In this document: positions 6,156-12,744 of the stretch, piece after piece
Layout of the letters: each line of letters starts with the position of its first letter
Position numbering within the stretch: the first letter of the stretch is position 1
Source: CAYGWP01 sp964353455
Lineage (GTDB): Bacteria; Planctomycetota; Phycisphaerae; FEN-1346
DNA: 12,845 nt
Assembly (NCBI GenBank): GCA_964353455.1
Contig: CAYGWP010000057.1
Span: 1-12,845 of the forward strand
Direction: 5' to 3'
Position numbers and translations under genes: made by a program
Notes under the pieces: model-generated
Seen by the model: the letters and a program-made list of their open reading frames with translations, nothing else
Told to the model about the DNA's origin: nothing
Databases searched by the model: none

Positions 6156-6590
6156 ATGCAAGTCACCGAAACCGGCACAGTCGTGCGTATTGAAGACGGC
6201 CGCGCGGCCGTTCGCATACGCCCCGAGCGCTCCGACGCCTGCCGCTCGTGCTGCGCGTGCCAGGCGCTCGGGACCGCGGAGTTCATCCTCTGGGTAAGCG
6301 CCGACGGACTTCAGGCGGGCGATCAGGTGACGGTCGCGGTGCCGCTGCCGGGCGTGTGGCGCGGCATAGCGCTGGTGTTCGCCGTGCCGCTGGCCGTCGG
6401 CCTCGCGGGGCTGGTGGCCGGCAGCGTATGGACTGGCCTCCAGCAGGCGCTCGGCCTGGGACCGGAGGCAACGGGCCTCATCCTCGGCGGCGGCCTGGCC
6501 CTTGCGGCGTTTCTGGCGGCCCGGGCCGAGGACCGACGCTTCGACCTGGCGCACCAGCCGCACGTTGTCGAAGTCCGCAGACCGCGCTGA
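6156..6590 (+). CDS. rseC: RseC/MucC-family redox membrane protein
   Basis: A 144-residue inner-membrane protein. The N-terminal soluble part (about 1-65) has the RseC-type beta-rich start (TETGTVVRIEDGRAAVRI) and a Cys cluster at 29, 32, 33 and 35 (CRSCCACQALG), placed where the family carries its Cys motif. Two hydrophobic helices follow at about 70-91 and 100-122, then a short charged tail. In enterobacteria RseC helps reduce SoxR through the Rsx/Rnf complex and influences the sigma-E pathway; in Pseudomonas MucC is the relative. No rnf, rsx, soxR or rseAB gene is visible here, so the physiological role in this organism is open. There is no clear ribosome binding site, so translation may be coupled to the metallophosphatase ending 21 bases upstream. 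The TGA stop lies within the first bases of the inverted-repeat element at 6587-6738. Confidence 0.8.
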   Translation: MQVTETGTVVRIEDGRAAVRIRPERSDACRSCCACQALGTAEFILWVSADGLQAGDQVTVAVPLPGVWRGIALVFAVPLAVGLAGLVAGSVWTGLQQALGLGPEATGLILGGGLALAAFLAARAEDRRFDLAHQPHVVEVRRPR

Positions 6591-6623
6591 GTAGAACCTC
6601 AGAAGGCTCCGTTCATTCAAGCC

Positions 6624-6657
6624 ATGGCGCGGTGGGTCTCCGCACCCACCGCGCCAT
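6624..6657. repeat. Hairpin 1 of the MITE-like element
   Basis: A perfect 14-bp stem, ATGGCGCGGTGGGT (6624-6637) with its complement at 6644-6657, around a six-base loop CTCCGC. The stem shares a GCGCGG(T/C)GGGT core with hairpin 2. No T-run follows, so it is not an obvious terminator. Confidence 0.85.
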
Positions 6658-6674
6658 ACGGGATAACGCATTCT

Positions 6675-6704
6675 TGCGCGGCGGGTCCGGAGACCCGCCG
6701 CGCA
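6675..6704. repeat. Hairpin 2 of the MITE-like element
   Basis: A perfect 13-bp stem, TGCGCGGCGGGTC (6675-6687) with its complement at 6692-6704, around the tetraloop CGGA. Its similarity to hairpin 1 suggests an internal duplication that diverged by compensated changes. Confidence 0.85.
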
Positions 6705-6792
6705 CAAATGTGATGATTCTTTCTGCGGTTCTACTTAGAATCCATCTTATGCCATGGCGCATGACCCGGCCCTGGTGGAAAGGACCCCTGCT

Positions 6793-8172
6793 ATGAAACA
6801 CCCGCGTCCGTGGGCGCTGCTCGCCGCCCTGCTTGCCCTCCTCGCATCGTTTGTCTCGACGGCCGGCGCGGCCGGCGCGCCGCCGACGTCGGAGGCGGCA
6901 TCGCCGGAGATGCAGAAACTGGCCGCAGAGGCGGCCACGGAGGTCGAGGCCCTGCGCGGCTGGAAGTTCAAGGCGCCCGTCGCGACGAAGATGTGTTCAC
7001 CCGAGGACGTGCGGGCGTACCTGGACCGCGAGATCGACAAGCAGTACCCGCCCGAGAAGGTCGCCCAGGTCCAGGCGTTCCTGCGGACCGTTGGTCTCCT
7101 CCCGCCGGGCTGCGACCTCCGGAAAACATTCCTGGATATCATGCAGAACCAGGTCGGCGGCTTCTACGACACCGACACGAAGACCCTCTACATGGTCAAG
7201 CGCGGCGAGGCGAAGATGCTGCCCATCGTCGAGCGGAGCATGCTGGCTCACGAACTCACGCACGCCCTGGACGACCAGTACATTGACCTCGACAAATTCG
7301 TCAAGTCGCGCATCGGGCAGAGCGAGGACATGGACCTCGTGACCGAGGCTCTCATCGAAGGCTCGGCCACTTCTCTCATGTCGCAGTACATGGTCCGCGC
7401 CCAGTTCTCCGGCAAGTACAACATCGCCGAACTCCAGCAGTATGCCCTGGAGGAGATGGAGCGCAGCAAACCCCTGCTGGAGGCCCCGCGGTACTTCTCG
7501 GCGATGCTGGGGGCGTACCTGGTGGGCACGGCGTTCCTCGCACGGGGCGAGATGCTGTCGCTGATGCTTGCCCCCGACAACAAGACCGTGGGCGAGAGGT
7601 TCCTTGCGGCCGTCAAGGACCCGCCGCGGTCCTCCGAGCAGATCCTGCACCCGGAGAAATACTGGGACGCCGCCACCCGCGACGAGCCGGTCATCGTCAA
7701 CGATAACGACGTGGCGAAGATCCTCGCGCGGCCGGGGCGGTTCATCGTCCACAAAGACACTGTCGGCGAGATGCTCTGCGCCGTCCTCACGACCCCCAAG
7801 GACGCCAAGTTGGACCTGATGGCGATGAACATGTCGAGTTACTGGACGAACCCGGCCGCCACAGGCTGGGGCGGCGACCGCTTCTTCCTCCTCGCCTTCG
7901 GCTCAAGCGCCGACGACGCGGGCAAGACCCTGAAGGACCTCCGCGCCGTGTGGATCACCCTGTGGGACACGCCGAAGGACCGCGACGAGTTCGTCGAGGC
8001 GTACGAGCAGTTGGGCCCGGCGGGACGGGCGACCTTCAAGTACGGCAACCAGGGCGCGGTCTTCTTCTTCGGCTTCGACGAGGCCGAGCGCAAGGCCGTC
8101 CAGGCATCGCTCGAAAAGTCGCCGCCGAAGATGACCCGCGACGGAAAACCCTGGACCCCGTGGGCGCCGTGA
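6793..8172 (+). CDS. Secreted HExxH putative zinc metallopeptidase, family unassigned
   Basis: A 459-residue exported protein. The start at ATG 6793 is preferred over an upstream in-frame ATG at 6754 because GGAAAGGA lies eight bases before it and it opens a clean signal peptide (MKHPRPWALLAALLALLASF, cleavage near residue 27). The central motif is LAHELTHALDDQY, with zinc ligands His153 and His157 and general base Glu154. A downstream helix DLVTEALIEGSAT offers Glu185 or Glu189 as a third ligand, in the gluzincin manner. Before the motif is a conserved-looking GGFYDTDTKTLYMVKRG, which fits a substrate-binding edge strand. The C-terminal third (about 300-459) has no motif I recognise. The MITE-like element occupies the gap upstream. 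Peptidase activity is inferred from the motif; the substrate is unknown. Confidence 0.82.
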   Translation: MKHPRPWALLAALLALLASFVSTAGAAGAPPTSEAASPEMQKLAAEAATEVEALRGWKFKAPVATKMCSPEDVRAYLDREIDKQYPPEKVAQVQAFLRTVGLLPPGCDLRKTFLDIMQNQVGGFYDTDTKTLYMVKRGEAKMLPIVERSMLAHELTHALDDQYIDLDKFVKSRIGQSEDMDLVTEALIEGSATSLMSQYMVRAQFSGKYNIAELQQYALEEMERSKPLLEAPRYFSAMLGAYLVGTAFLARGEMLSLMLAPDNKTVGERFLAAVKDPPRSSEQILHPEKYWDAATRDEPVIVNDNDVAKILARPGRFIVHKDTVGEMLCAVLTTPKDAKLDLMAMNMSSYWTNPAATGWGGDRFFLLAFGSSADDAGKTLKDLRAVWITLWDTPKDRDEFVEAYEQLGPAGRATFKYGNQGAVFFFGFDEAERKAVQASLEKSPPKMTRDGKPWTPWAP

Positions 8173-8253
8173 CGGCCACTTCCCCGGCGTAAATGTTTCT
8201 GATACCATGTCGCCCAGCGCTGCCACAGGCGGCACGCGCAAGGAGCATCGACC

Positions 8254-9651
8254 GTGGACATACGCACCGACATTGCGCATCAGCAGTGCATGAACGTCGC
8301 TTGCGGCGCGCGCCTGGCCGTGACGGAGGCCGTCTTTGAGTGCCCGAAGTGCGGCGACCTTCTGGATGTCCGCTACGACTGGTCGCGGGCGGCGATGCCG
8401 AGGCATCTGAAGGACTTCGAGGCGAAGTGGGCGCGGCAGGACGATCCGCTCGCGTTCTCGGGCGTCTGGCGGTTCCATGAACTGCTGCCGTTCGCGGCCC
8501 GCGGGCACATCATCACCGTGGGCGAGGGACGCACCATACTCCAGCGGGCCGACAAGGTGGCCGCCTTCGCCGGCATCACGCCCGGCAGGTTCTTCCTTCA
8601 ATATGAAGGTATGAACCCATCTGGAAGTTTCAAGGATAACGGAATGACCGCCGCGTTCACGCACGCGCGGCTGGCCGGGGCGAGCCGTGCGGCGTGCGCC
8701 TCGACCGGCAACACCAGCGCATCGGTCGCGCTCTTCTCGGCCGTCGATGGGCGGGTGCCGGCCGTCGTCCTCGTGGGCAGCGGCAAAATCGCCTACGGCA
8801 AACTCGCTCAGGCCCTCGATTACGGGGTCCGCGTCATCCAGGTCCTCGGCGATTTCGACGTCTGCATGAAGCGCGTCAAGGAGGTCGCAAAGGAACTCAA
8901 GATTTACCTGATGAACAGCGTCAACCCGTTCCGCCTCGAGGGCCAGAAGGCCATCATGTACCGCATCCTGGAGGGCCTGCGGTGGGAAGTGCCCGACTGG
9001 GTCGTCGTGCCCGGCGGCAACCTGGGCAACTCATCCGCGTTCGGCAAGGCGTTCCAGGAACTCGTCGAGACGGGCCTCATAAAGCGCTCGCCGCGACTTG
9101 CGGTCATCAACGCGACCGGCGCCGACACGCTGTACCGCGTCGTCAACGAGGAGAAGGTTGCGTGGAACGGCGGCCGGGTGGACGACCAGCGCATCGCCGC
9201 ATTCTATCAGCGGATGGAGTCCGAGAACCGCCGCGCCAAGACCCTCGCATCGGCCATCGAGATAAATCGACCCGTGAACCTGAAGAAGTGCCTCCGGGCA
9301 CTTGAGTGGACCCGCGGAGTGGTCGAGAAGGTGACCGACCAGGAAATCCTGGATGCGAAGGCCCAGGTTGGCGCGGGCGGTTTCGGATGCGAGCCGGCCT
9401 CCGCCGCAAGCGTCGCGGGCGTCCGGAAACTCCGCGCCGCCGGCACCATCGGCCGCGACGAGCGGGTGGTCTGCGTCCTTACGGGCCACGCCCTTAAGGA
9501 CCCGCACGCAACCGTCGCGTACCACACCCGGAAGGACGGCGAACTGGCCGAGGACTACGGGGCGTACGGCGTCCGGACGGCCACGTTCGCCAACCGGCCC
9601 GTTGTGGTCGAGGACAACCTCGACAAGATCATCGCCGCGATTCAAGCATGA
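8254..9651 (+). CDS. thrC: Threonine synthase (zinc-ribbon type, PLP-dependent)
   Basis: The enzyme converts O-phospho-L-homoserine to L-threonine in the cytoplasm with pyridoxal phosphate. The 465-residue protein opens with a zinc-ribbon-like Cys set (Cys12, Cys17, Cys30, Cys33), common in threonine synthases outside the short enterobacterial form. The PLP lysine is Lys127 in GMNPSGSFKDNGM. STGNTSAS (150-157) and a Gly/Asn phosphate-binding loop, PGGNLGNSSAF (about 253-263), follow. LTGHALKDP near the C-terminus is also typical of the family. The GTG start is supported by AAGGAG at 8240-8245, eight bases upstream. The next gene is dapB, another aspartate-family step, after a 113-base gap filled by a palindromic element. 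Codons around Lys127 are unusually AT-ending for this gene. Other PLP fold-type II enzymes are less likely given the ribbon and the C-terminal motif. Confidence 0.92.
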   Translation: MDIRTDIAHQQCMNVACGARLAVTEAVFECPKCGDLLDVRYDWSRAAMPRHLKDFEAKWARQDDPLAFSGVWRFHELLPFAARGHIITVGEGRTILQRADKVAAFAGITPGRFFLQYEGMNPSGSFKDNGMTAAFTHARLAGASRAACASTGNTSASVALFSAVDGRVPAVVLVGSGKIAYGKLAQALDYGVRVIQVLGDFDVCMKRVKEVAKELKIYLMNSVNPFRLEGQKAIMYRILEGLRWEVPDWVVVPGGNLGNSSAFGKAFQELVETGLIKRSPRLAVINATGADTLYRVVNEEKVAWNGGRVDDQRIAAFYQRMESENRRAKTLASAIEINRPVNLKKCLRALEWTRGVVEKVTDQEILDAKAQVGAGGFGCEPASAASVAGVRKLRAAGTIGRDERVVCVLTGHALKDPHATVAYHTRKDGELAEDYGAYGVRTATFANRPVVVEDNLDKIIAAIQA

Positions 9652-9658
9652 CATGCCT

Positions 9659-9744
9659 GTGTGCCACGGCCCGCCAAGACTAAGGGCGGGCCGTGCGATA
9701 GCCCTTGTGCATGACCACGGCCGGGCAAGCCGGCCGTGGCACAC
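9659..9744. repeat. Palindromic element of the GTGTGCCACGGC family, two-hairpin form
   Basis: The ends are exact 12-base inverted copies: GTGTGCCACGGC (9659-9670) and its complement (9733-9744). Within them are an 11-bp stem (9665-9675 with 9685-9695) and a 10-bp stem (9715-9724 with 9730-9739). The 86-bp element fills the gap between thrC and dapB and ends seven bases before the dapB ribosome binding site. A one-hairpin relative lies at 10621-10651. Confidence 0.85.
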
Positions 9745-9764
9745 GTGTTGTAAGGAATCCAGTC

Positions 9765-10556
9765 ATGATTCACGTCGTCGTTTCAGGCGCCTGCGGGCGC
9801 ATGGGCCGGACGCTCATCCGCCTCGTCGAGGAATCGGAAGACCTTGAACTGGCGGGCGCCGCCGAGGCCCCCGGCCATCCGTGCATCGGCTGCGACGCCG
9901 GCCCGCTGGCGGGCGTCGGCGACCTGGGCATCAAGGTCTCTGATACGCTCCCGAAGAAGTTCGACGTGATGATCGACTTCTCGCTCCCCGAGGGTTCCGT
10001 CGAGCGGGTCGAGGCGTGCGCGGCCTTGGGGCTCCCGTGCGTGGTCGGCACGACGGGTTTCCCGGCGGAGTCGCGCAAGCGCATCGAGGCCGCCGCGAAG
10101 AAGACCGCCATCGTCTTCTCGCCGAACATGAGCGTCGGTGTGAACGTCCTCTTCCACGCGGCGGCGGAACTCGCGCGGACCCTCGGCCCGGACTACGACA
10201 TCGAGATCATCGAGGCCCATCATCGCTTCAAGAAGGATGCCCCGTCGGGCACCGCCATCAAACTTGCCGAGGAGATCGCCAGGGCGACCGGCCGCAACCT
10301 CGCCGAGTCGGCCGTCCACGGGCGCGGGCCCGGCCACGGGGCGCGCAAGCCCGGCGAGATCGGCATCCACGCGATCCGCGGCGGAGACATCGTCGGCGAA
10401 CACATCGTCTATTACACCGCCCTGGGGGAGCGGCTGGAACTCAAGCACGTCGCCCACAGCCGCGACACCTTCGCCCGCGGCGCACTTCGCGCCGCCCGCT
10501 GGGTGGCCGACCGCGGCCGCGGCCTCTACTCAATGGCCGACGTGCTGGGCCTGTAA
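9765..10556 (+). CDS. dapB: 4-hydroxy-tetrahydrodipicolinate reductase
   Basis: This NAD(P)H-dependent enzyme makes tetrahydrodipicolinate on the route to meso-diaminopimelate and lysine, so it feeds peptidoglycan synthesis. The 263 residues match the family length. The N-terminal nucleotide-binding fold shows SGACGRMGRTLI (7-18), DFSLPEGS (71-78) and GTTGF (95-99). The catalytic signature EAHHRFKKDAPSGTA (150-164) supplies His152 and Lys156, matching E. coli His159 and Lys163. IHAIRGGDIVGEH and RDTFARGALRAARW are typical C-terminal motifs. ATG 9765 is the start: AAGGA (9752-9756) lies eight bases upstream and the beta strand MIHVVVSGACGRMG begins there. An in-frame upstream start would only translate the repeat. 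It follows thrC and probably depends on read-through across the palindromic element. Confidence 0.97.
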   Translation: MIHVVVSGACGRMGRTLIRLVEESEDLELAGAAEAPGHPCIGCDAGPLAGVGDLGIKVSDTLPKKFDVMIDFSLPEGSVERVEACAALGLPCVVGTTGFPAESRKRIEAAAKKTAIVFSPNMSVGVNVLFHAAAELARTLGPDYDIEIIEAHHRFKKDAPSGTAIKLAEEIARATGRNLAESAVHGRGPGHGARKPGEIGIHAIRGGDIVGEHIVYYTALGERLELKHVAHSRDTFARGALRAARWVADRGRGLYSMADVLGL

Positions 10557-10620
10557 CAGCATGGCCGTATGTGGAGGTATCAATACCTATAGCAGTTCAC
10601 GGTTGCGCGTAGCAGAACAT

Positions 10621-10651
10621 GTGTGCCACGGCGGGCCTTGGCCCGCCGTGG
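10621..10651. repeat. Palindromic element of the GTGTGCCACGGC family, one-hairpin form
   Basis: It begins with the same 12 bases as the end of the element at 9659-9670. A perfect 12-bp inverted pair follows: CCACGGCGGGCC (10626-10637) with its complement (10640-10651), around TT. It lies between dapB and the hydrolase-lipoprotein gene, 29 bases ahead of that gene's AGGAG. No T-run follows. Confidence 0.85.
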
Positions 10652-10691
10652 GACGAGCGCCGTACGTAATCCATCACCGCAGGAGTTGGCG

Positions 10692-12032
10692 ATGAGTCCG
10701 CCGCGTATTATCGGGGCCGTTCTGACTTCCGGCGCGGGGCAGCCTGCGGCACTTCTCACCCTGGTGCTCAGCGCGCTGGTCCTGGCGGCGGGCTGTGGCG
10801 GGCCGGTGCTGATGCCCACGCCGAACCTCTACGCATTCACCCCCGACAACCCGTTTCCGGACGTCCCCACCTGCTTCCGCACAAGCACGGTGGACGTTCT
10901 CTACGCCACCGACCGCGAGGCCGAGGGCGACATCGCCAAGAACCCCCAGTACGGCTATCGCCGGTCGCGGTCGCTGGCCTTCGGCATGACGACCGTGCGG
11001 ATCGGCAAGGACGTGCCGTGGGACGCCCTCGTCGCTGCCAGCCGGTCTGCCTTGCGGCCGACGGACCTGGCGATGGGCACCGACGAGACGCGCGAACTTG
11101 GCAGGTTCCCGCCGACGCCGTCGAAAACCGTCGAGCGCGACGGCCAGATCGTGGATGCCCCCGAGGTCGTGGAGGCCCGCCGCGCGGCCGAGGACCGCCT
11201 GAAGGCCCTCGTGGCCGAGCGTCTCGCCCTCACCCCCAAGAAAGAGCTCTACGTCTTTGTCCACGGCACCGGCAGCAACTTTGAGGAACCCACCTACGTC
11301 CTGGCCGGCCTGTGGCACTTCATGGGCCGCTGCGGCGTGCCGGTGGTCTACGCATGGCCGGCCGGCGGCGGGAGCGACCCCGCCCGCGGCTACGCCTACG
11401 ACCGCGAGTCGAGCCAGTTCACGGTCTACCACCTCAAGCAGTTCCTGCGCCTGCTGGCGGCGTGCCCGGGCGTCGAGAAGGTCCACATCCTGGCCCACAG
11501 CCGCGGGACCGACACCGTCCTGACCGCCCTGCGGGAACTGAACATCGAGATTCGCGCCGGCGGGGGCGATACCCGGAAGGCCCTGAAGCTGGGATGCCTC
11601 GTGCTGGCGGCGGCTGACATCGACATGGAGGTCAGTTCGCAGCGCGTCGAGGCGGAGCACCTCATGCGGGTGCCGGAGCAGATGGTGCTATACGTTTCTC
11701 CCAACGACTTGCGCCTGAACGTGGCCGACATTCTCTTCGGCAGCAAGGACCGCCTCGGACAGATCGAGCCCCGCGAGATGTCGCCGGCGCAACTGGAAGC
11801 CCTGCGGAATCTGCCCAAAATCCAGTTCATCGACGCCCGCATCGCCGGCTCCTGGGATTGGAGCCACGCCTACTTTTATCATCACCCAGCGGTCAGTTCC
11901 GACCTGATCCTTCTCCTGCGCGACAACCGCCGCCCGGGGGCACAGTACGGGCGGCCGCTCGCCGGCGAAGGGGGCTCGCTCTGGCGGATCGACAAGGACT
12001 ACCCCGCGCCCGCCCAAGGGACGCACAAGTGA
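10692..12032 (+). CDS. Alpha/beta-hydrolase lipoprotein (DUF900-like esterase)
   Basis: A 446-residue probable lipoprotein: a hydrophobic signal sequence ends in the lipobox LAAGC with Cys35. The segment TVDVLYATDREAEGD (about 66-80) matches the start typical of DUF900/COG4782 hydrolases, which open with (V)FYATDR. The alpha/beta-hydrolase core has VFVHGTGSNF (oxyanion region, His191) and LAHSRGTD with predicted nucleophile Ser270. An acid is possibly Asp309 or Asp311 in AADIDME, and a late His is possibly His392 in WDWSHAY. Between 150 and 180 is an insert with charged helices. The ATG start has AGGAG (10681-10685) six bases upstream. Substrate unknown; envelope lipid or ester hydrolysis is the family-level guess. 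It is followed 122 bases later by a second lipoprotein gene. Confidence 0.85.
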   Translation: MSPPRIIGAVLTSGAGQPAALLTLVLSALVLAAGCGGPVLMPTPNLYAFTPDNPFPDVPTCFRTSTVDVLYATDREAEGDIAKNPQYGYRRSRSLAFGMTTVRIGKDVPWDALVAASRSALRPTDLAMGTDETRELGRFPPTPSKTVERDGQIVDAPEVVEARRAAEDRLKALVAERLALTPKKELYVFVHGTGSNFEEPTYVLAGLWHFMGRCGVPVVYAWPAGGGSDPARGYAYDRESSQFTVYHLKQFLRLLAACPGVEKVHILAHSRGTDTVLTALRELNIEIRAGGGDTRKALKLGCLVLAAADIDMEVSSQRVEAEHLMRVPEQMVLYVSPNDLRLNVADILFGSKDRLGQIEPREMSPAQLEALRNLPKIQFIDARIAGSWDWSHAYFYHHPAVSSDLILLLRDNRRPGAQYGRPLAGEGGSLWRIDKDYPAPAQGTHK

Positions 12033-12154
12033 GCGACTCGCGGTCACCGGAGAATGGGAAGGACACACGAATTTGCGAACATCGGCGCCGACCTGAATAG
12101 TAGAGTGGAAGCGGGCGAAGGGGTACAGGGCATCCACGAGGAAAGGGGACTTCG

Positions 12155-12727
12155 ATGAAGCGAGTACTGCTAGTCGGGCTCTTGGCTATGCTGGGCGTAT
12201 CGTCGGGATGTTTGGGAACGATCGCCTCACAGGCCTATTACGGAACCACAGGCGCCAGTGCCCGGTTCTTCGAGCTCCGTGACGCCGGCGGCCCGGGTGC
12301 GCTGGACCGGTACCAGGGCGTTCAGGTCGAGTCGTTCGACCCGTCGCTGATGCTCGGCGCGATTCCGTCTGATGTGGTCAGTGCCGTGCAGCCGGACATC
12401 ATCGAGCGGCTCAGAAGGACAGGTGTGTTCGCAGAAGTCGGAGCGAAGGTCTCAGCCAAACCGGCCCTGATCATCCGTGGCAAGTTCATGGATTATGACT
12501 CCGGCAGTTCGGCGGCGCGGGCCGTGTACGGCACGAACCCGACGCTGACGGCCCAGATTGAACTCATAGACGCCGAGACGAACCGGACCATCGGCGTTGC
12601 GATGGTCACAGGCACCGTCAAGAGCGTCGTCCGCGCCGATCCCAAGGAACTGGCCTCCGGGGTGAGCAAGGCCATCAAGGGCTTGCTCCTGGACCACATG
12701 ACGCGCAAGCCGAAGGATGAAGACTAG
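12155..12727 (+). CDS. Small lipoprotein with a DUF4410-like domain
   Basis: A 190-residue predicted lipoprotein. The signal sequence ends in VSSGC, making Cys19 the lipidated residue. The body alternates strands and helices, with RGKFMDYDSGSSAAR (108-122) and IELIDAETNRTIGVAMVTG (135-153). This pattern (a glycine/aspartate turn, then a strand reporting a default parameter, then a C-terminal amphipathic helix) resembles DUF4410 lipoproteins, whose function is not known. The ATG start follows GGAAAGGGG by seven bases. The 122-base gap upstream shows no repeat, terminator or clear promoter. The next reading frame starts only 17 bases after the stop, so the two are probably one transcript. Confidence 0.8.
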   Translation: MKRVLLVGLLAMLGVSSGCLGTIASQAYYGTTGASARFFELRDAGGPGALDRYQGVQVESFDPSLMLGAIPSDVVSAVQPDIIERLRRTGVFAEVGAKVSAKPALIIRGKFMDYDSGSSAARAVYGTNPTLTAQIELIDAETNRTIGVAMVTGTVKSVVRADPKELASGVSKAIKGLLLDHMTRKPKDED

Positions 12728-12744
12728 GCGGCAGGGGAAACGCC

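Larger units (their letters stand above)
6587..6738. mobile_element. MITE-like element with terminal inverted repeats and two internal hairpins
   Basis: Eighteen-base ends at 6587-6604 (CTGAGTAGAACCTCAGAA) and 6721-6738 are inverted copies matching at 16 of 18 positions. Inside are two strong, related hairpins. The element has no coding capacity and fills the gap between the RseC-family and peptidase genes. The outer pentamers CTGAG and CTTAG could be target-site duplications or part of the ends. Size, ends and lack of genes fit a non-autonomous (MITE- or REP-like) element. No transposase is in the window to confirm which. Confidence 0.6.

Noticed and set aside
5160..6707. A 515-codon open frame on the minus strand across the metallophosphatase and RseC genes
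   Set aside because: It is antisense to two genes with clear motifs, is very rich in Arg/Ala/His, and reads through repeat sequence at both ends. High GC content makes such shadow frames common.
8190..8215. Possible extended -10 (TGATACCAT) upstream of threonine synthase
   Set aside because: Only four of six -10 matches and no acceptable -35 box at a suitable distance.
9705..9764. Upstream in-frame start that would extend DapB by 20 residues
   Set aside because: The extra residues come from the palindromic element, and the AAGGA ribosome binding site fits ATG 9765, where the Rossmann strand begins.
10575..10588. Short palindrome AGGTAT-CA-ATACCT after dapB
   Set aside because: Only a 6-bp stem with a two-base loop and no T-run; too weak to call a terminator or operator.
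10623..10691. Upstream GTG that would extend the hydrolase lipoprotein by 23 residues
   Set aside because: It would translate the palindromic element and bury the signal sequence; AGGAG is placed for ATG 10692.
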